Shown here: positions 1 to 11,900 of the stretch, one piece after another
Position numbering within the stretch: position 1 is the stretch's first letter
How the letters are laid out: every line of letters begins with the position of its first letter
Source: Maratus speciosus
Lineage: Eukaryota > Arthropoda > Arachnida > Araneae > Salticidae
Direction of reading: 5' to 3'
DNA length: 64,000 nucleotides
Assembly: GCA_963932465.1 (NCBI GenBank)
Contig: OZ010791.1
Span: 622,859,800-622,923,799, forward strand
Program-made: the position numbers and the translations under genes
Notes under the pieces: generated by a model
Told to the model about the DNA's origin: nothing
Database searches by the model: none
What the model saw: only the letters and a program-made list of their open reading frames with translations

Positions 1-475
1 GAATATTTAGCTTTTTGTATACAATTTTAGCAATAAATACATAATGCACTCAACTTTACTTTGTCATTAAACATTAAATTAATCCATCGCATAGCAATTC
101 AAACTTAGGATTTTTTTATTTAGGGTAGATAAGTATACGTGTATATATATATATATATATATACATGTGCATATATGTGTGTCTGTGTGCATTTGTTAAT
201 GGGGGAAAAATTTAAAAGGTATACACATTGAAAGTTAATAAAATTATTTAAAAAAAATTATAAAAATATTTCAAGAGAGTATTAAACATTTTAAGACAGT
301 ATTAAAGATTTGAACAACTGATAAAAATGCTTTGAAAAACATTTAAAATTATTTAAAATGTTTCTTTCATATTTTAAAGTCAACAAATTTTAATACATAG
401 CTATTTACATACAGGCATTTGAGCTATATACATACATGCATTTGATCTATGTTAACAAAACAAATGTTTTATATA
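1..475 (+). repeat. Outer palindrome, left arm
   Basis: This segment is repeated in reverse complement at 2,437-2,900. By eye the two arms differ by only a handful of bases plus the length of one (TA)n tract (about 140-162 here, shorter in the partner). The match begins at base 1, so the arm probably continues outside the window. It stops exactly where a Tc1 element begins (TA at 474-475). The arm holds no open frame of note. The high identity implies a recent inverted duplication or gene conversion between arms. Confidence 0.9.
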
Positions 476-1138
476 CACTGCTCAAAACAATTAAAGGATA
501 TTGCAGTTTTAGGTGGATTTTGTATCTGGTAAACTGTTTAGCTGATTGATACATGGTCGACAGACATAGTAGGTTATATGAGAATAAATTACACATGCTT
601 GGCAGAAAAAAATGCATTTTATTGCGCATTTGTGTACTAAAGGAAAAAAACACAATTTGTGCATATGAGAAAAAAAGAATAAGAAAAGGTGTTTTCTTCA
701 AAGAAAATCATTTTCAGTAGGGGGTATGGTTTCCACGGGCGGCCAGCAACGTTGAACACCTTTGAGGCATGGACTCAATGAGGCTATTAATGACGAGTTG
801 GGGTATTCTGCCCCACTCTTCCAGAAGAGCTCTTTCCAGTTCTTGGAGAGTTTGTGGGGGTTGTTGGCGGCCAGAAACTCGTCTTCCTAGAGCGTCCCAA
901 ACGTGCTCGATTGGATTCATGTCTGGAGAACACGCTGGCCATTCCATTCGAACGATTCCTTCCTCGAAAAGGAAATCCTCCACCAGGTTTGCACGATGTG
1001 GCCTGCAGTTATCGTCCATTAAAATGAAGTTATCTCCGATTGCTGCAGCGTAAGGGACTACAATATGTCTGAGGATCTCATCCCTATATCGGCGACCAGT
1101 CAGAGCTCCATCCCGAATGATGTAGAGGTCAGTGCGAT
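476..1138 (-). mobile_element. Truncated Tc1-like transposon
   Basis: The left end carries a Tc1-type terminal repeat starting CACTGCTCAAAACAATTAAA directly after a TA target dinucleotide. The element lies in minus orientation, so this is its 3' end; the transposase remnant occupies 714-1,138. The 5' half and the other terminal repeat are missing, because the sequence changes at about 1,138 to the AT-rich flank of the inner palindrome. It is therefore a dead fragment. It sits at the inner boundary of the outer left arm and has no counterpart in the right arm, so it inserted after the arms were formed or was lost from one side. Confidence 0.85.
714..1138 (-). pseudogene. Tc1 transposase, C-terminal catalytic fragment
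   Basis: A minus-strand frame is open from about 1,138 to the stop at 714, longer than its first ATG (1,019) suggests. It encodes the C-terminal part of a DDE transposase. The residues around LMDDNCRPH and SPDMNPIEHVWD are the second and third catalytic blocks; 34 residues lie between the second D of MDD and the E of PIEH, which is the DD34E spacing of Tc1 transposases (family knowledge). The end NHTPY followed by stop is typical of the family. The DNA-binding domain and first catalytic aspartate are absent, so the product would be inactive. No internal stop or frameshift is visible, which suggests a fairly young copy. Confidence 0.9.
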
Positions 1139-1158
1139 AAAATTAAATACTCAATCAA

Positions 1159-1569
1159 TTAAATACTATTACATTTTAATTTTTAAATTCATTTTTATAT
1201 AAAAACACACAAAATAATAATACTTATCTAATATGGCAGCTAGCAGTCTTAAGCGCAACCTTCTCTTTCAAAAACTAAAAACGAAATGAATAATTCTAAG
1301 TCCTTATCAGCTAATCTTATCAACTGATTAGATCTAGTCACGTGATATATGACATCACTTATCACTAATGACGTAGGGGTTATCACGTGACTAGATCTAA
1401 TCAGTTGATAAGATTAGCTGATAAGGACTTAGAATTATTCATTTCGTTTTTAGTTTTTGAAAGAGAAGGTTGCGCTTAAGACTGCTAGCTGCCATATTAG
1501 ATAAGTATTATTATTTTGTGTGTTTTTATATAAAAATGAATTTAAAAATTAAAATGTAATAGTATTTAA
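1159..1569. mobile_element. Perfect 189-bp-arm palindrome (foldback MITE-like)
   Basis: Bases 1,159-1,347 and 1,381-1,569 are reverse complements of each other; I found no mismatch reading across the full 189 bp. The loop is 33 bp (1,348-1,380). The arms meet at CTAGTCACGTGATA / TATCACGTGACTAG. It abuts the broken end of the Tc1 fragment. No coding potential is seen. A foldback MITE or a very recent inverted duplication are the main readings; a transcript would form a long perfect hairpin. Confidence 0.9.
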
Positions 1570-2436
1570 TAATTTTTCAAATTTTAATGAATTTTAAAAC
1601 ATTAATTTTTAATAGTTAGAAAACTGCAAAGTATAATTTTAAGCTTTGCGGTTATATTTCATGACACGAACTTTAACTAAAAATAGTCAAAGGATTGTCA
1701 GACATATAAATTTTCATGTTTAATCTATAAAGATATTTTCAAGTCTGAATACTACTAACCCTAGTTAGCATATAAATATTGCAAACTTGTGAAAAATAGT
1801 GATTATTTAATAAAAATATTTTGTGTTATATGTTTTTAAATAATAAGAGTGAAAACTATCTGAATTAAAAGCATGTTTTTTAATAGTAGCAAACTTTTTT
1901 GTATATATTTTAGAAAACTATGATGAGAGATAACCAAACATGACGATTATTTTATAAAACCTACGAAAATTATTAAGTTTGTCTAGTGAAAACAAGTTAT
2001 CATGCTATTTTTACAAGTTAGAAGTTTGTTTAGCGATGTCACAAAAAAGGTATCATTCAAGTTAGGACATAACCTATTTGATTAGACATTGTAGTAGCAT
2101 GTTTAGCAATATCACATAAAAGGTATAATTTAAGTTAGGATATAACCTATTTGATTAGTCATTGTTTTATTCGATTAAAAATGTGGCCTCTAGTTCATTA
2201 AAATGTTTGCGTATGTGTAGATAAAAGGATTTGGGTTGTTTTGATAATCACACAGTCGTTTGAAAAGCAGTTGGTTTTTTTGTGTTAATAAATGTAGGAT
2301 AAATAACTAGGATAATAATAGGATAATGCTAGGATAAATAACTAGTCAGTTTTAAGAGAAAACATTAAAATTTACAAATATATGTATATGCATATCCAAA
2401 AAGTATAAATTGACTAACTTGGAAATAGCATCGAAA
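1570..2436. other. AT-rich spacer with a short tandem duplication
   Basis: No gene is visible. A roughly 67-bp segment is tandemly duplicated at about 2,031-2,098 and 2,099-2,163, recognisable by the shared run aacctatttgattag. The rest is AT-rich and without structure. This spacer has no counterpart on the left side of the outer palindrome, where the Tc1 fragment lies instead. Confidence 0.6.
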
Positions 2437-2900
2437 TATATAAAACATTTGTTCTGTTAACATAGATCAAATGCATGTATGTATATAGCTCAAATGCCTG
2501 TATGTACATAGCTATGTATTAAAATTTGTTGACTTTAAAATATGAAAGAAACATTTTAAATAATTTTAAATGTTTTTCAAAGCATTTTTATCAGTTGTTC
2601 AAATCTTTAATACTGTCTTAAAATGTTTAATACTCTCTTGAAATATTTTTATAAATTTTTTTAAATAATTTTATTAACTTTCAATGTGTATACCTTTTAA
2701 ATTTTTCCCCCATTAACAAATGCACACAGACACACATATATGCACATGTATATATATACACGTATACTTATCTACCCTAAATAAAAAAATCCTAAGTTTG
2801 AATTGCTATGCGATGGATTAATTTAATGTTTAATGACAAAGTAAAGTTGAGTGCATTATGTATTTATTGCTAAAATTGTATACAAAAAGCTAAATATTCT
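2437..2900 (-). repeat. Outer palindrome, right arm
   Basis: Reverse complement of 1-475. Match runs from ATAAAACATTTG at the inner end to GCTAAATATTC at the outer end, with very few differences. The right arm is uninterrupted and continues inward into sequence not found on the left, consistent with the left arm having been cut by the Tc1 insertion and later rearrangement. Confidence 0.9.
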
Positions 2901-5900
2901 AACGAAATAGTTTTTCATTCTTAAAAAGCTTGGCGAGAGATGTCGAAATATCAAAAAATTTGAATATTGAGAAGTGTTTTTATAACATGTTAGTGTAAAA
3001 GTATATGCTTGTTAGGTGATATTCAATAATTTTTCTTCGTTTTGAAATATAAAAATGATCGAATGTTATCAAATAAAGTTTAAAGGATTCAGTTAAAATT
3101 TATATTCATTAAACTAATACATCGTTTGTATAACGTATTCATGAGGGAGGTATGAATCCCTATGAATCATTTAGATAAGGAAAAGGGATTTTTCGCTGAA
3201 GTAACTTGTGTGCTAAGTAATATGTGTGAAGCCTGCTTGTGAATTAAAAATATGCTTAACGAAAAAGTGAAATAAGGTTATGTCTTTCCTTTTTATAAAT
3301 AAGTTTGCAAATGTTTTATCTTAATATATATTTTATTTAGTGTGTAATACGTGAAACTAAAAATTTATAAATGCATGTTTTTTTTTCTCCCTATGAAATA
3401 AGTAAAGTTTTCAAAAGAACTTGAATTAAAATTTTTCAAATCATGTTAAAACAAGAATGTCTGTAGTGTATTTAGTACAAATCCTTTATTGGTGAAATGG
3501 GAGACTTCGATTTTTTTTTTATGTTATCCCTATAAAAGCTTTCAAAGGGTTTTTAATTTGAAGGAGTCGCACTGAAAAAAAAAGGCTCACATTAATTTTA
3601 AAATAAAAAACGAAAGGTTTACCTACCATCCTTGTTTCCATTAAAAAGTGATAAATATTTATTTATAAAAAAAGTGAGTGGTGGGAGACATAGATTTAAT
3701 AATAATAATTAACTTATAAAAAATTTTAATATGATAAGTTTTTTTTTAAATACAATTTACACAAGTAAAATTTTCATATGATAAGTTTTTATTCTAATAC
3801 AATTACTTAAGTCTTTTTCCATGTGAGAAAAATTTGTATGTGAAATTTCCAAGTATAGAACTTTTTCAATGAAAGAAGTTAACTTTAAAATGAGAAATAT
3901 TTTCGTTGAAAATTTAGCACAAGTCTTTATTTTAAATATGTGAGATAAATATGTCTTTAAAAGTTCAATCCCATTCTAGTGTGTTCAAAAGAAAGTCATG
4001 TTTGTAGCAAGTTATGCAAGTTAGTTAATATCAAAATTATTTTTACTATTTTTCTTTTTTTTTCAAATTCTGATTAGCATTACTATTCAAATACCTCGAT
4101 ATTAAGTTCTCAGTGATAACTCAACATGTTTAAAAATTGCAGCAATTTGAAATATTACCTAATAATAACTTGTATTTTGCTTAATAAATGTGAAAAGAAT
4201 TTCTCTTCTATTTTATATTTATTTTAATTTTGAAATTTTAATTACGTATTAATTAATTAATTTAAAAATTGTTAATTACACATTCATTAAGAAAAGTATT
4301 CTTAAAAAGTGTTTCTGAAAAAAACCTCCTGAAAATTTTAAAAGTATTCCTATTCTATTAAATAAGACTTAAAAAGACATAATTATATTCAGGTTTTAAT
4401 TAATAACGAAACAAATTAACTAAATCCCTCATTAATTACACATTTTATTTAATCCCTTATTAATAACGCATCATATTAAATTCATTAACACTGTTCTTAG
4501 ATTCAAATTACGATGTAATATTGTGCGAATCGCATGAGTCAGTTCTAGGAATTACCCCAGAGATAAGAGATTGGGGTGAAAAATCCTAATTCATTTCATA
4601 TAGTGACACAAAACTGTATGTGGTGTGTTGTTTTTGTTTGAAAGCCTTTTGGATTTAGATGTAAAATTAATACAAGTAAGTCAATTTATTTTTAAATGTT
4701 TTATTTTTCAAATTATTTGTAAATGAAAAATCTCGAATTTTAACATAATGCTTAAAATCATTGTTAATATGAATTAGTAATTTCTTTATTGTGTCGAATA
4801 TATTAATTTTCTATCGTACTACCTCAATTAAAAAAGAATTAAGAGGTTTAAAATTAATATTATGGTTAATCTTCTAAAAATGAAATATTTTTTCCAAAAT
4901 TATTTAAAGGTTTGTGCGAAATTTGAATAATGTTAAAAATATATATATATGTTGGCGAATATTGTTATATCTACTAAAAGAAAAATATTAGTTAAAATTT
5001 ATATGCACTAAACTAAACCAGAATCAATATAGCATATGTATAAGGTATTTATATCTTGTTAAGTAACAAAAACGATAAAAATTATATTTATTTGATTAAA
5101 CAAGACTTATGATTAGTGTAGTTATTAAAAAATGAGAAGTTTTGTAACTAATTTAGATAATTCCAAAATAGCAATCCCTGACTAAATAGTATGATTGGTT
5201 AGGGTATAACGTGACCTCCATTACGAAACTTAGTAAAATTTGAACTAGATCTATATTTTAAAATGTATGCGTGACGGTCACTGCGCGTAATGTTTATTTC
5301 AAATATTAAATAAATTTCAATAAGTGTTACTTTTCATAAACCTCAATAAATTTATTAAAACTTTCATGTTTTCGAGTGCTATTCGTGATGACTCATCAAG
5401 GACATGTTTGAAGTATTCTCGCGGTTAATGAATCAGTTAAAAAAGTATCCGTTTTAAAGGTCTCATTAGAAAATAGTTTTAATTTTATCCAAAAGAAATG
5501 TCGCACATGCATTAAATTGTTAATATAGTATTACTAAATGAATATTCCAATTTTATTTAAAATAAATCTATAAGAAAAAATGACCCCCAATTGGATAAAA
5601 ATTTTATATTAATAAAATCATTTAAAAATTGTGACGCAATATTAAATCTTAATTATTCAAAAAATTCGTTTTGTGTGACGTAATATTAATTATTCATTCA
5701 TTAAATTCGCAATCAGTGAGATAATAAAAATCTTAAATTAATTATTTTAAAATTTTAATTTGTACCCCACCATTAGTCAATCGAAATTAAAATCTAATAT
5801 CCTATCACGATAAAAAGGAAAACCCCTTATCTAGATAAAGTGATTCACTTCTGAGTGTTCCCAAAGATAACGCACGATGACCACGGTTCAGTATAGTAGA

Positions 5901-6515
5901 CATTTTCCTACAGAAACACGCGGTTTTTTAGGCTCTGAAAGTCATTTAAAGTAAAGTAAGTTTGTTTTATTTTTGGTAAATTTATGTATTTAATAGTTTT
6001 ATTTTAAAAAGTGTAATATTAGCGAAAATTTGTAAAAAAATGCGTTTTTTTCCAAAATCTTATTAAAAATTCAAAGTATTTTAATAGAAACATTCAAAAA
6101 TTATATATGTTTAAAAAGCGCTTTGTTTAAAAAATCGATTTTCTAGTTTTTAAAAATATGAAACTTATCGAAAACATGCGTCAATAAAATTTGAAGGGAC
6201 AAATTCAAACGGACCATTAAATAGGTAACCCTATATTTCACAAATATAAATTCATTTAGGGGTAGGGGGAAAATTTCCTAATATCTTTATGAATGCCATT
6301 TCATGTTTTTTTTTTTTCAAAATAAATTTTCATATAGATTAAACAATACATACCTAAACATTGCATAACAAGCCAAAAAACCGATATCCTCAAAAATATC
6401 TTACCAATTTCTATTTTTGTATAAAACCGAGAAAAAATATCTACCCATCTAACACGGATTCAGAAAAAAAAAATTCTAAAGTTTACTAGTACTATTAAAA
6501 AGGTGGGTTAATTTT
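2901..6515. other. AT-rich DNA, no gene seen
   Basis: About 3.6 kb with no open frame of interest on either strand. It contains short homopolymer and TA tracts and a loose duplication near 3,700-3,820 (shared run atatgataagttttt). No terminal repeats, box A/B motifs or transposase-like frames were recognised. It could be degenerate repeat DNA or intron/intergenic sequence. Confidence 0.5.
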
Positions 6516-6854
6516 GACGACCGATTATCTACACTATGGATAAAGGGAGGGAGTGCCCTTCGTCAGGGTCTTTCTAAGGGAACCTAACCCAAATTTACGC
6601 ATGCAAATCCATGACTCAAACAAAACTCCGAACGATTAGGCCGACGGGCTCGATTGATTATCTACACTAGGGATATAGGGGGGAGTACCCTTCGTGAAGG
6701 TCTTTCTAAGGTAACCTAACCCGAATTTACGCATGAAAATCCATGGTTCGAAGAAAACTCCGAACGATTAGGCCGACGGGTGCGATTGGGATCGAACCCA
6801 GCACTTCCCGTCTATTAGCTTCGTGAGCAGAACCTCTCAGCCACTGGTGGGGTC
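6516..6854 (-). mobile_element. tRNA-derived SINE plus truncated tandem partner
   Basis: On the minus strand the sequence from about 6,854 starts with a tRNA-like head: box A TGGCTGAGAGG (6,833-6,843) and box B GGGTTCGATCCC (6,788-6,799) both fit the RNA polymerase III consensus. A body follows that contains cctaatcgttcggagtttt. A headless copy of the body is repeated in the same orientation at about 6,516-6,652. The same SINE family recurs on the plus strand at 46,385-46,579. SINEs are moved by LINE machinery; none is seen nearby. Confidence 0.85.
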
Positions 6855-7009
6855 AGTACTATTTTAAAATTTGCAGACAAAAATTCTAACACTAAATAAC
6901 AAAATTCACATATGACCTCATTGAAAATTTTAATTAATACTCAATAGTCAAGCGCATACGTCACTAAATTGAATCGCGTAAAGTCCTCTCATCCAATTTA
7001 TGTTGAAAA

Positions 7010-8165
7010 TTCCATTTTTATCTAAAAATTTGCGTTAAAAGATAAAGTCTCCCAATTAAAATGTTTAATGAATGTTTAAAATTCGATTGCTAAAGGAAAA
7101 TCGCGAAAAAAAAAATATTTGAAAGTTCCCAAATTAAAAATCGTTGCCAGTAAAAACACCGAAAACTCAAGTGCGCTAAAAAATATATGTCAGAAAAAAA
7201 AAATCTATCTCAGAAATTATTCCCTAAAATTAAAGTCTCCCAATTAAAACTTCTAAATTAATTTTTAAAAGTACAAATGACCCCTCGTACTGGAGTACGA
7301 CGAAAAGAAAAATCTATCTCCCAAAAAATTCTATCTCAAAAATTATCCCCAAAAAATTAAAGTCCCCCAATTAAAATTTCTTAATTATCATTAGTAAAAA
7401 AATATCCAACTCAAAATATCCCCTCGTACTAAACAACAGCGAAATAAATCAATGTCCATAAAAATTCAATCTTCAAAAATTACCCCGAAAAAAGTTAAAG
7501 TGTCTCAATTAAAATTTCTTAATTAATTATCATTAATGAAAAAAATCAAACTCAAAAAACCCCTCGTGCGACGAAAAGAAAAATTACTCCGAAAAAAGTT
7601 AAAGTCCCCCAATTAAAATTTTTTAATTAATTATCATTAGTAAAAAAAATCAAACTCAAAATAACCCCTCATACTGCAGTACGACGAAAAAATTCAATGT
7701 CCATGAAAAATTCAATCTTCAAAAATACTCCCAAAAAAAGTTAAAGTCCCCCAATTAAAATTTCTTAATTAATTATCATTAATGAAAAAATATCAAACTT
7801 AAAATAACCCCTCGTACGACGAAAAAAAAAAAAAAAATCAGTGTCCCAAAAATTTCAAAAAATTACTCCAAAAAAGTTTAAGCCCCCCCCCCCCAATTAA
7901 AATTTCTTAATTAATTATCGTTAATGTATTGTTCAAATGTAAAATTATCCCTAAGTACTGTAGTACGGTGAGAAAAAAAAAATGAATCTCTAAAAATTTC
8001 AATCTTCAAAAATTACCCTGAAAAAAGTTAAAGTCCCCCAATTAAAATTAATTATCATTAGTAAAAAAAAAAGAAAACTTAAAATTACCCCTCATACTGT
8101 AGTACAGTAAGAGAAAAAATCAATCTCCCAAAAATTCAATCTTCAAAAATTACCCCGAAAAAAAC
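7010..8165 (+). repeat. Tandem array of ~140-bp AT-rich units
   Basis: About eight degenerate units, each containing gttaaagtcccccaattaaa, a tract like ttcttaattaattatcatta, and cccctcgtact. Unit starts are near 7,230, 7,360, 7,500, 7,605, 7,745, 7,880, 8,030 and 8,155. Units differ by substitutions and by poly-A or poly-C expansions (C run near 7,881). No coding potential. The array abuts the left inverted arm of the next composite. Confidence 0.8.
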
Positions 8166-8810
8166 CGCTGATGTTGAACCGGCAAATATTATCTACTCTT
8201 AACCAATAAGCCTGGCAAATCTCATCAGGGAAGCGCCTTATCGGAATAAACCGGTATACTAAACTTCAAGCAAATCGGACAGAAAAAACCATTTATATAA
8301 ATTAAGGGAGGCGGGATCAGCCCCACGTTCCCCCTTTATACTTAACCAGTGAACTCGCAAAACCAATAAAAGTACCATATCAGAATGAACCTATTTGCAA
8401 AATTTGAACAAATCGGATAATTCTGCCGAAAAAACCCATTTATCTAAATTAATGGGGATAAAAACCCCGACCCACCTTTATGCTTAACCAATGAACCCCC
8501 ATAAGTAATCAGGGAACAGCCTTATCAGAAGTAATCTATTTACAAATTTTGATGCAAATCGGATAATTCTGCTTGAAAAACACATTTATCTAAATTTAGG
8601 GGGGTCTTAGCCCCCCCCCCCGATCCACCTTTATACTTAACCAATGAACCCCCAAAACTAATCAGGAAAGCGCCTTATCAGAATAAATATTGGAAAAAAA
8701 ATTTGGAGCAAATCGGATGTTTCTATCAAGAGTTATAGCGTTACGTACGTGCATGCACACCCTGCGAGCACATTAGCTCTCAGGCTTTGATAGCCTGTAA
8801 GCTAAAAACT
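8166..8810 (+). repeat. Left inverted arm of satellite composite (~155-bp units)
   Basis: Four or so tandem units of roughly 155 bp, each with cttatcagaat, aaatcggataattctgc, catttatctaaatt and acttaaccaatgaaccccc. The whole arm is repeated in reverse complement at 14,650-15,470, on the far side of the satellite array. The inner end of both arms carries a related motif around caggctttgatagcctg and its inverse. No coding potential. Confidence 0.85.
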
Positions 8811-8907
8811 ACTAAAAAGTGTCATTATACACAACTACATTCCAGTTAAGACCCTGAACCCTCGGAGCCCAGTACTGGGGCCCCTGAAGATTTTCTACTC
8901 TTATAAG
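8811..8907. other. Linker resembling P-element tail sequence
   Basis: A short GC-richer segment around cattccagttaagaccctg. In reverse complement this resembles the gggtcttaactgaaatgtag motif that recurs in the 152-bp units of element P (25,385-26,470). A similar motif in the same orientation lies at about 15,600-15,640, beyond the right arm. It suggests the composite is related to, or was built from, P-type repeats. Confidence 0.5.
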
Positions 8908-11900
8908 AAATGGGTTCTCTTAATTCGTAAGTTAAAATATAGAACTTGGATTCGGTGCTGTTGTCAGGTTTATGACGTTAATAAGTCACATGTTTAACGT
9001 AAATAACTATTTAATTAATTTCGTTTTCTTCGTTAATTATATTTGTCAGTGTGTTATTATCTACGTACTTGAGTTGTGGACACATTTTTTTAACTACGAT
9101 ATTTAAATGGGTGAAAGGTGTGAAAAGTAATTCAAGAAAATAAATTATTGTTTAGTACAATTTTGATGGTAATTCAGGAAAAATTGTAACAGTAAAAGGG
9201 ACAGTTTAAGAGCAGAAGATAACCTTGAATGATGACCTCTCACGGGACAAGCTATAAACAACAACTCGCGGGTTTGACCGTGAAAATAGAGGCAAGACAC
9301 TAAAGATTTTATGGAAGAGTGCATTGAGCTATTGGATAGTGTCTCGAATCACACTGAAAGCGTAGGTGCGATTGATGAAATGGGTTCTCTTAATTCCTGA
9401 GTTAAAATATAGAACTTGGATTCGGTGCTATAATCAGGTTTGTGACGTTAATAAGTCACATGTTTAAGGTAAATAACTATTTAATTAATTTCGTTTTCTT
9501 CGTTAATTATATTTGTCAGTGTGTTATTATCTACGTACTTGAGTTGTAGACACATTTTTTTAACTACAATATTTAAATGGGTGAAAGGTGTGAAAAATAA
9601 TTCAAGGAAATAAATTATTGTTTAGTACAATTTTGATGGTAATTCAGGAAAATTTGTAACAGTAAAAGGGAGAGTTTAAGAGCAGAAGATAACCTTGAAT
9701 GATGACCTGTCACGGGACAAGCTATAAACAACAACACGCGGGTTTGACCGTGAAAATAGAGGCAAGACACCAAAGATTTTATGGAAGAGTGCATTGAGCT
9801 ATTGGATAGTGTCTCGAATCACACTGAAAGCGCTAGGTGCGACGGATGAAATGCGTTCTCTAAATGCCTAAGTTAAAATATAGAACTTGGATTCGGTGCT
9901 ATTGTCAAGTTTATGACTTGAATCAGGAACATGTTTAACGTAAATAACTATTTAATTCATTTAATTTTCTTCGTTTATTATTCAGTGTATTATTATCGAC
10001 GTACTTGAGTTATGGGCACATTTTCTTAACTACGATATTAAAATGGGTGAAAGGTGTGAAAAGTAATTCAAGAAAATAAATTATTGTTTAGTGCAATTTG
10101 GATGGTAATTTCAGGAAGATTTGTCAGGGACAGTTTAAGAGCAGAAGATAACCTTGAATGATGACCAGTCATGGAACGAGCTAACAACAGCAACACGTGG
10201 GTTTGACCGAGAAAATAGAGGCAAGACCCCGGACATTTAATGCAAGAGTACATTGAGATAATAGATTACACTGAAAGCGTAGGTGCGATTGATGAAATGG
10301 ATTCTCTTAATTCGAAAGTTAAAATATAGAACTTGGATTCGGTGCTATTGTCAGGTTTATGACGTTAATCAGGCACATGTTTAACGTAAATAACTATTTA
10401 ATTAATTTCATTTTCTTCGTTTATTATTCAGTCTATTATTATCTACGTACTTCAGTTATGGGCAAATTTTCTTAACTACGAGATTAAAATGGGTGAAAGG
10501 TGTGATAAGTAATTCAAGAAAAGAAACTATTCTTTAGTGCAATTTGGATGGAATTTCAGGAAGACTTGCAACTGTAAAAGGCAGAGTTTAACAACAGACG
10601 ATAACCTTGAATGATGATCTGTCACGCAACAAGCTTTCAACAGCAACAATTGAGTTTGACCGTGGAAATAGAGATAAGACCCCGGACCTTTAATGGAAGA
10701 GTACATTGAGATAATGGACATCGTCTCGAATTACACTGAAAGCGCAGGTGCGATTGATGAAATGGGTTCTCTTAATTCCTGAGTTAAAATATAGAACTTA
10801 GATTCGGTGCTATTGTCAGGTTTATGACGATAATCAAGCACATGTTTAACGTAAATAACTATTAAATTAATTTAATTTTCCTCGTTTATTATGCAGTGTA
10901 TTATTATCTACGTTCTTGAGTTATGGACACATTTTCATAACTACGAGATTAAAATGGGTGAAAGGTGTGATAAGTAATTCAAGAAAAGAAACTATTCTTT
11001 AGTGCAATGTGGATGGAATTTCAGGAAGACTTGCAACTGTAAAAGGCAGAGTTTAAGAACAGACGATAACCTTGAATGATGATCTGTCACGCGACAAGCT
11101 TTCAACAGCAGCAATTGAGTTTGACCGTGGAAATAGAGGTAAGACTCCAGACATTAATGGAAGAGTGCATTGAGCTATTGGATATCGTGTCCAATCTCAC
11201 TGAAAGCGTAGGTGCGATTGATGAAATGAGTTCTCTTAATTCCTGGGTTAAAATATAGAACTTCGATTCGGTGCTATAATCAGGTTTGTGACGTTAATCA
11301 GGCACAGGTTTAATGTAAATAACTATTTAATTAATTTCGTTTTCTTCGTTAAATATATTTGTCAGTGTGTTATTATCTACGTACTTGAGTTGTGGACACA
11401 TTTTTTTAACTACGATATTTAAATGGGTGAAAGGTGTGAAAAGTAATTCAAGAAAATAAATTATTGTTTAGTACAATTTTGATGGTAATTCAGGAAAATT
11501 TTGTAACAGTAAAAGGGAGAGTTAAAGAGCAGAAGATAACCTTGAATGATGACCTGTAACGGGACAAGCTATAAACAACAACACGTGGGTTTGACCGTGA
11601 AAATAGAGGCAAGACCCCAAAGATATTATGGAAGAGTGCATTGATCTATTGGATAGTGTCTCGAATCACACTGAAAGCGCTAGGTGCGACTGATGAAATT
11701 TGTTCTCTTAATTCCTAAGTTAAAACATAGAACATGAAATCGGTGCTATTGTCAAGTTTATGACTTTAATCAAGAACATGTTTAACGTAAATAACTATTT
11801 AATTAATTTAATTTTCTTCGTTTATTATTCAGGGTATTATTATCGACGTACTTGAGTTATGGGCACATTTTCTTAACTATGATATTAAAATGGATGAAAG

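Noticed and set aside
769..1053. Plus-strand frame of 94 codons
   Set aside because: It lies antisense to the Tc1 transposase fragment, which has clear catalytic motifs on the other strand.
7010..8165. CRISPR-like direct repeats
   Set aside because: Units are ~140 bp without short constant repeats and unique spacers, and the DNA is eukaryotic.
8210..8240. CTGATGAG on the minus strand as a hammerhead ribozyme core
   Set aside because: No CGAAA core or closing stems follow; the same was true for other CTGATGA occurrences I checked (27,505; 45,787; 55,145).
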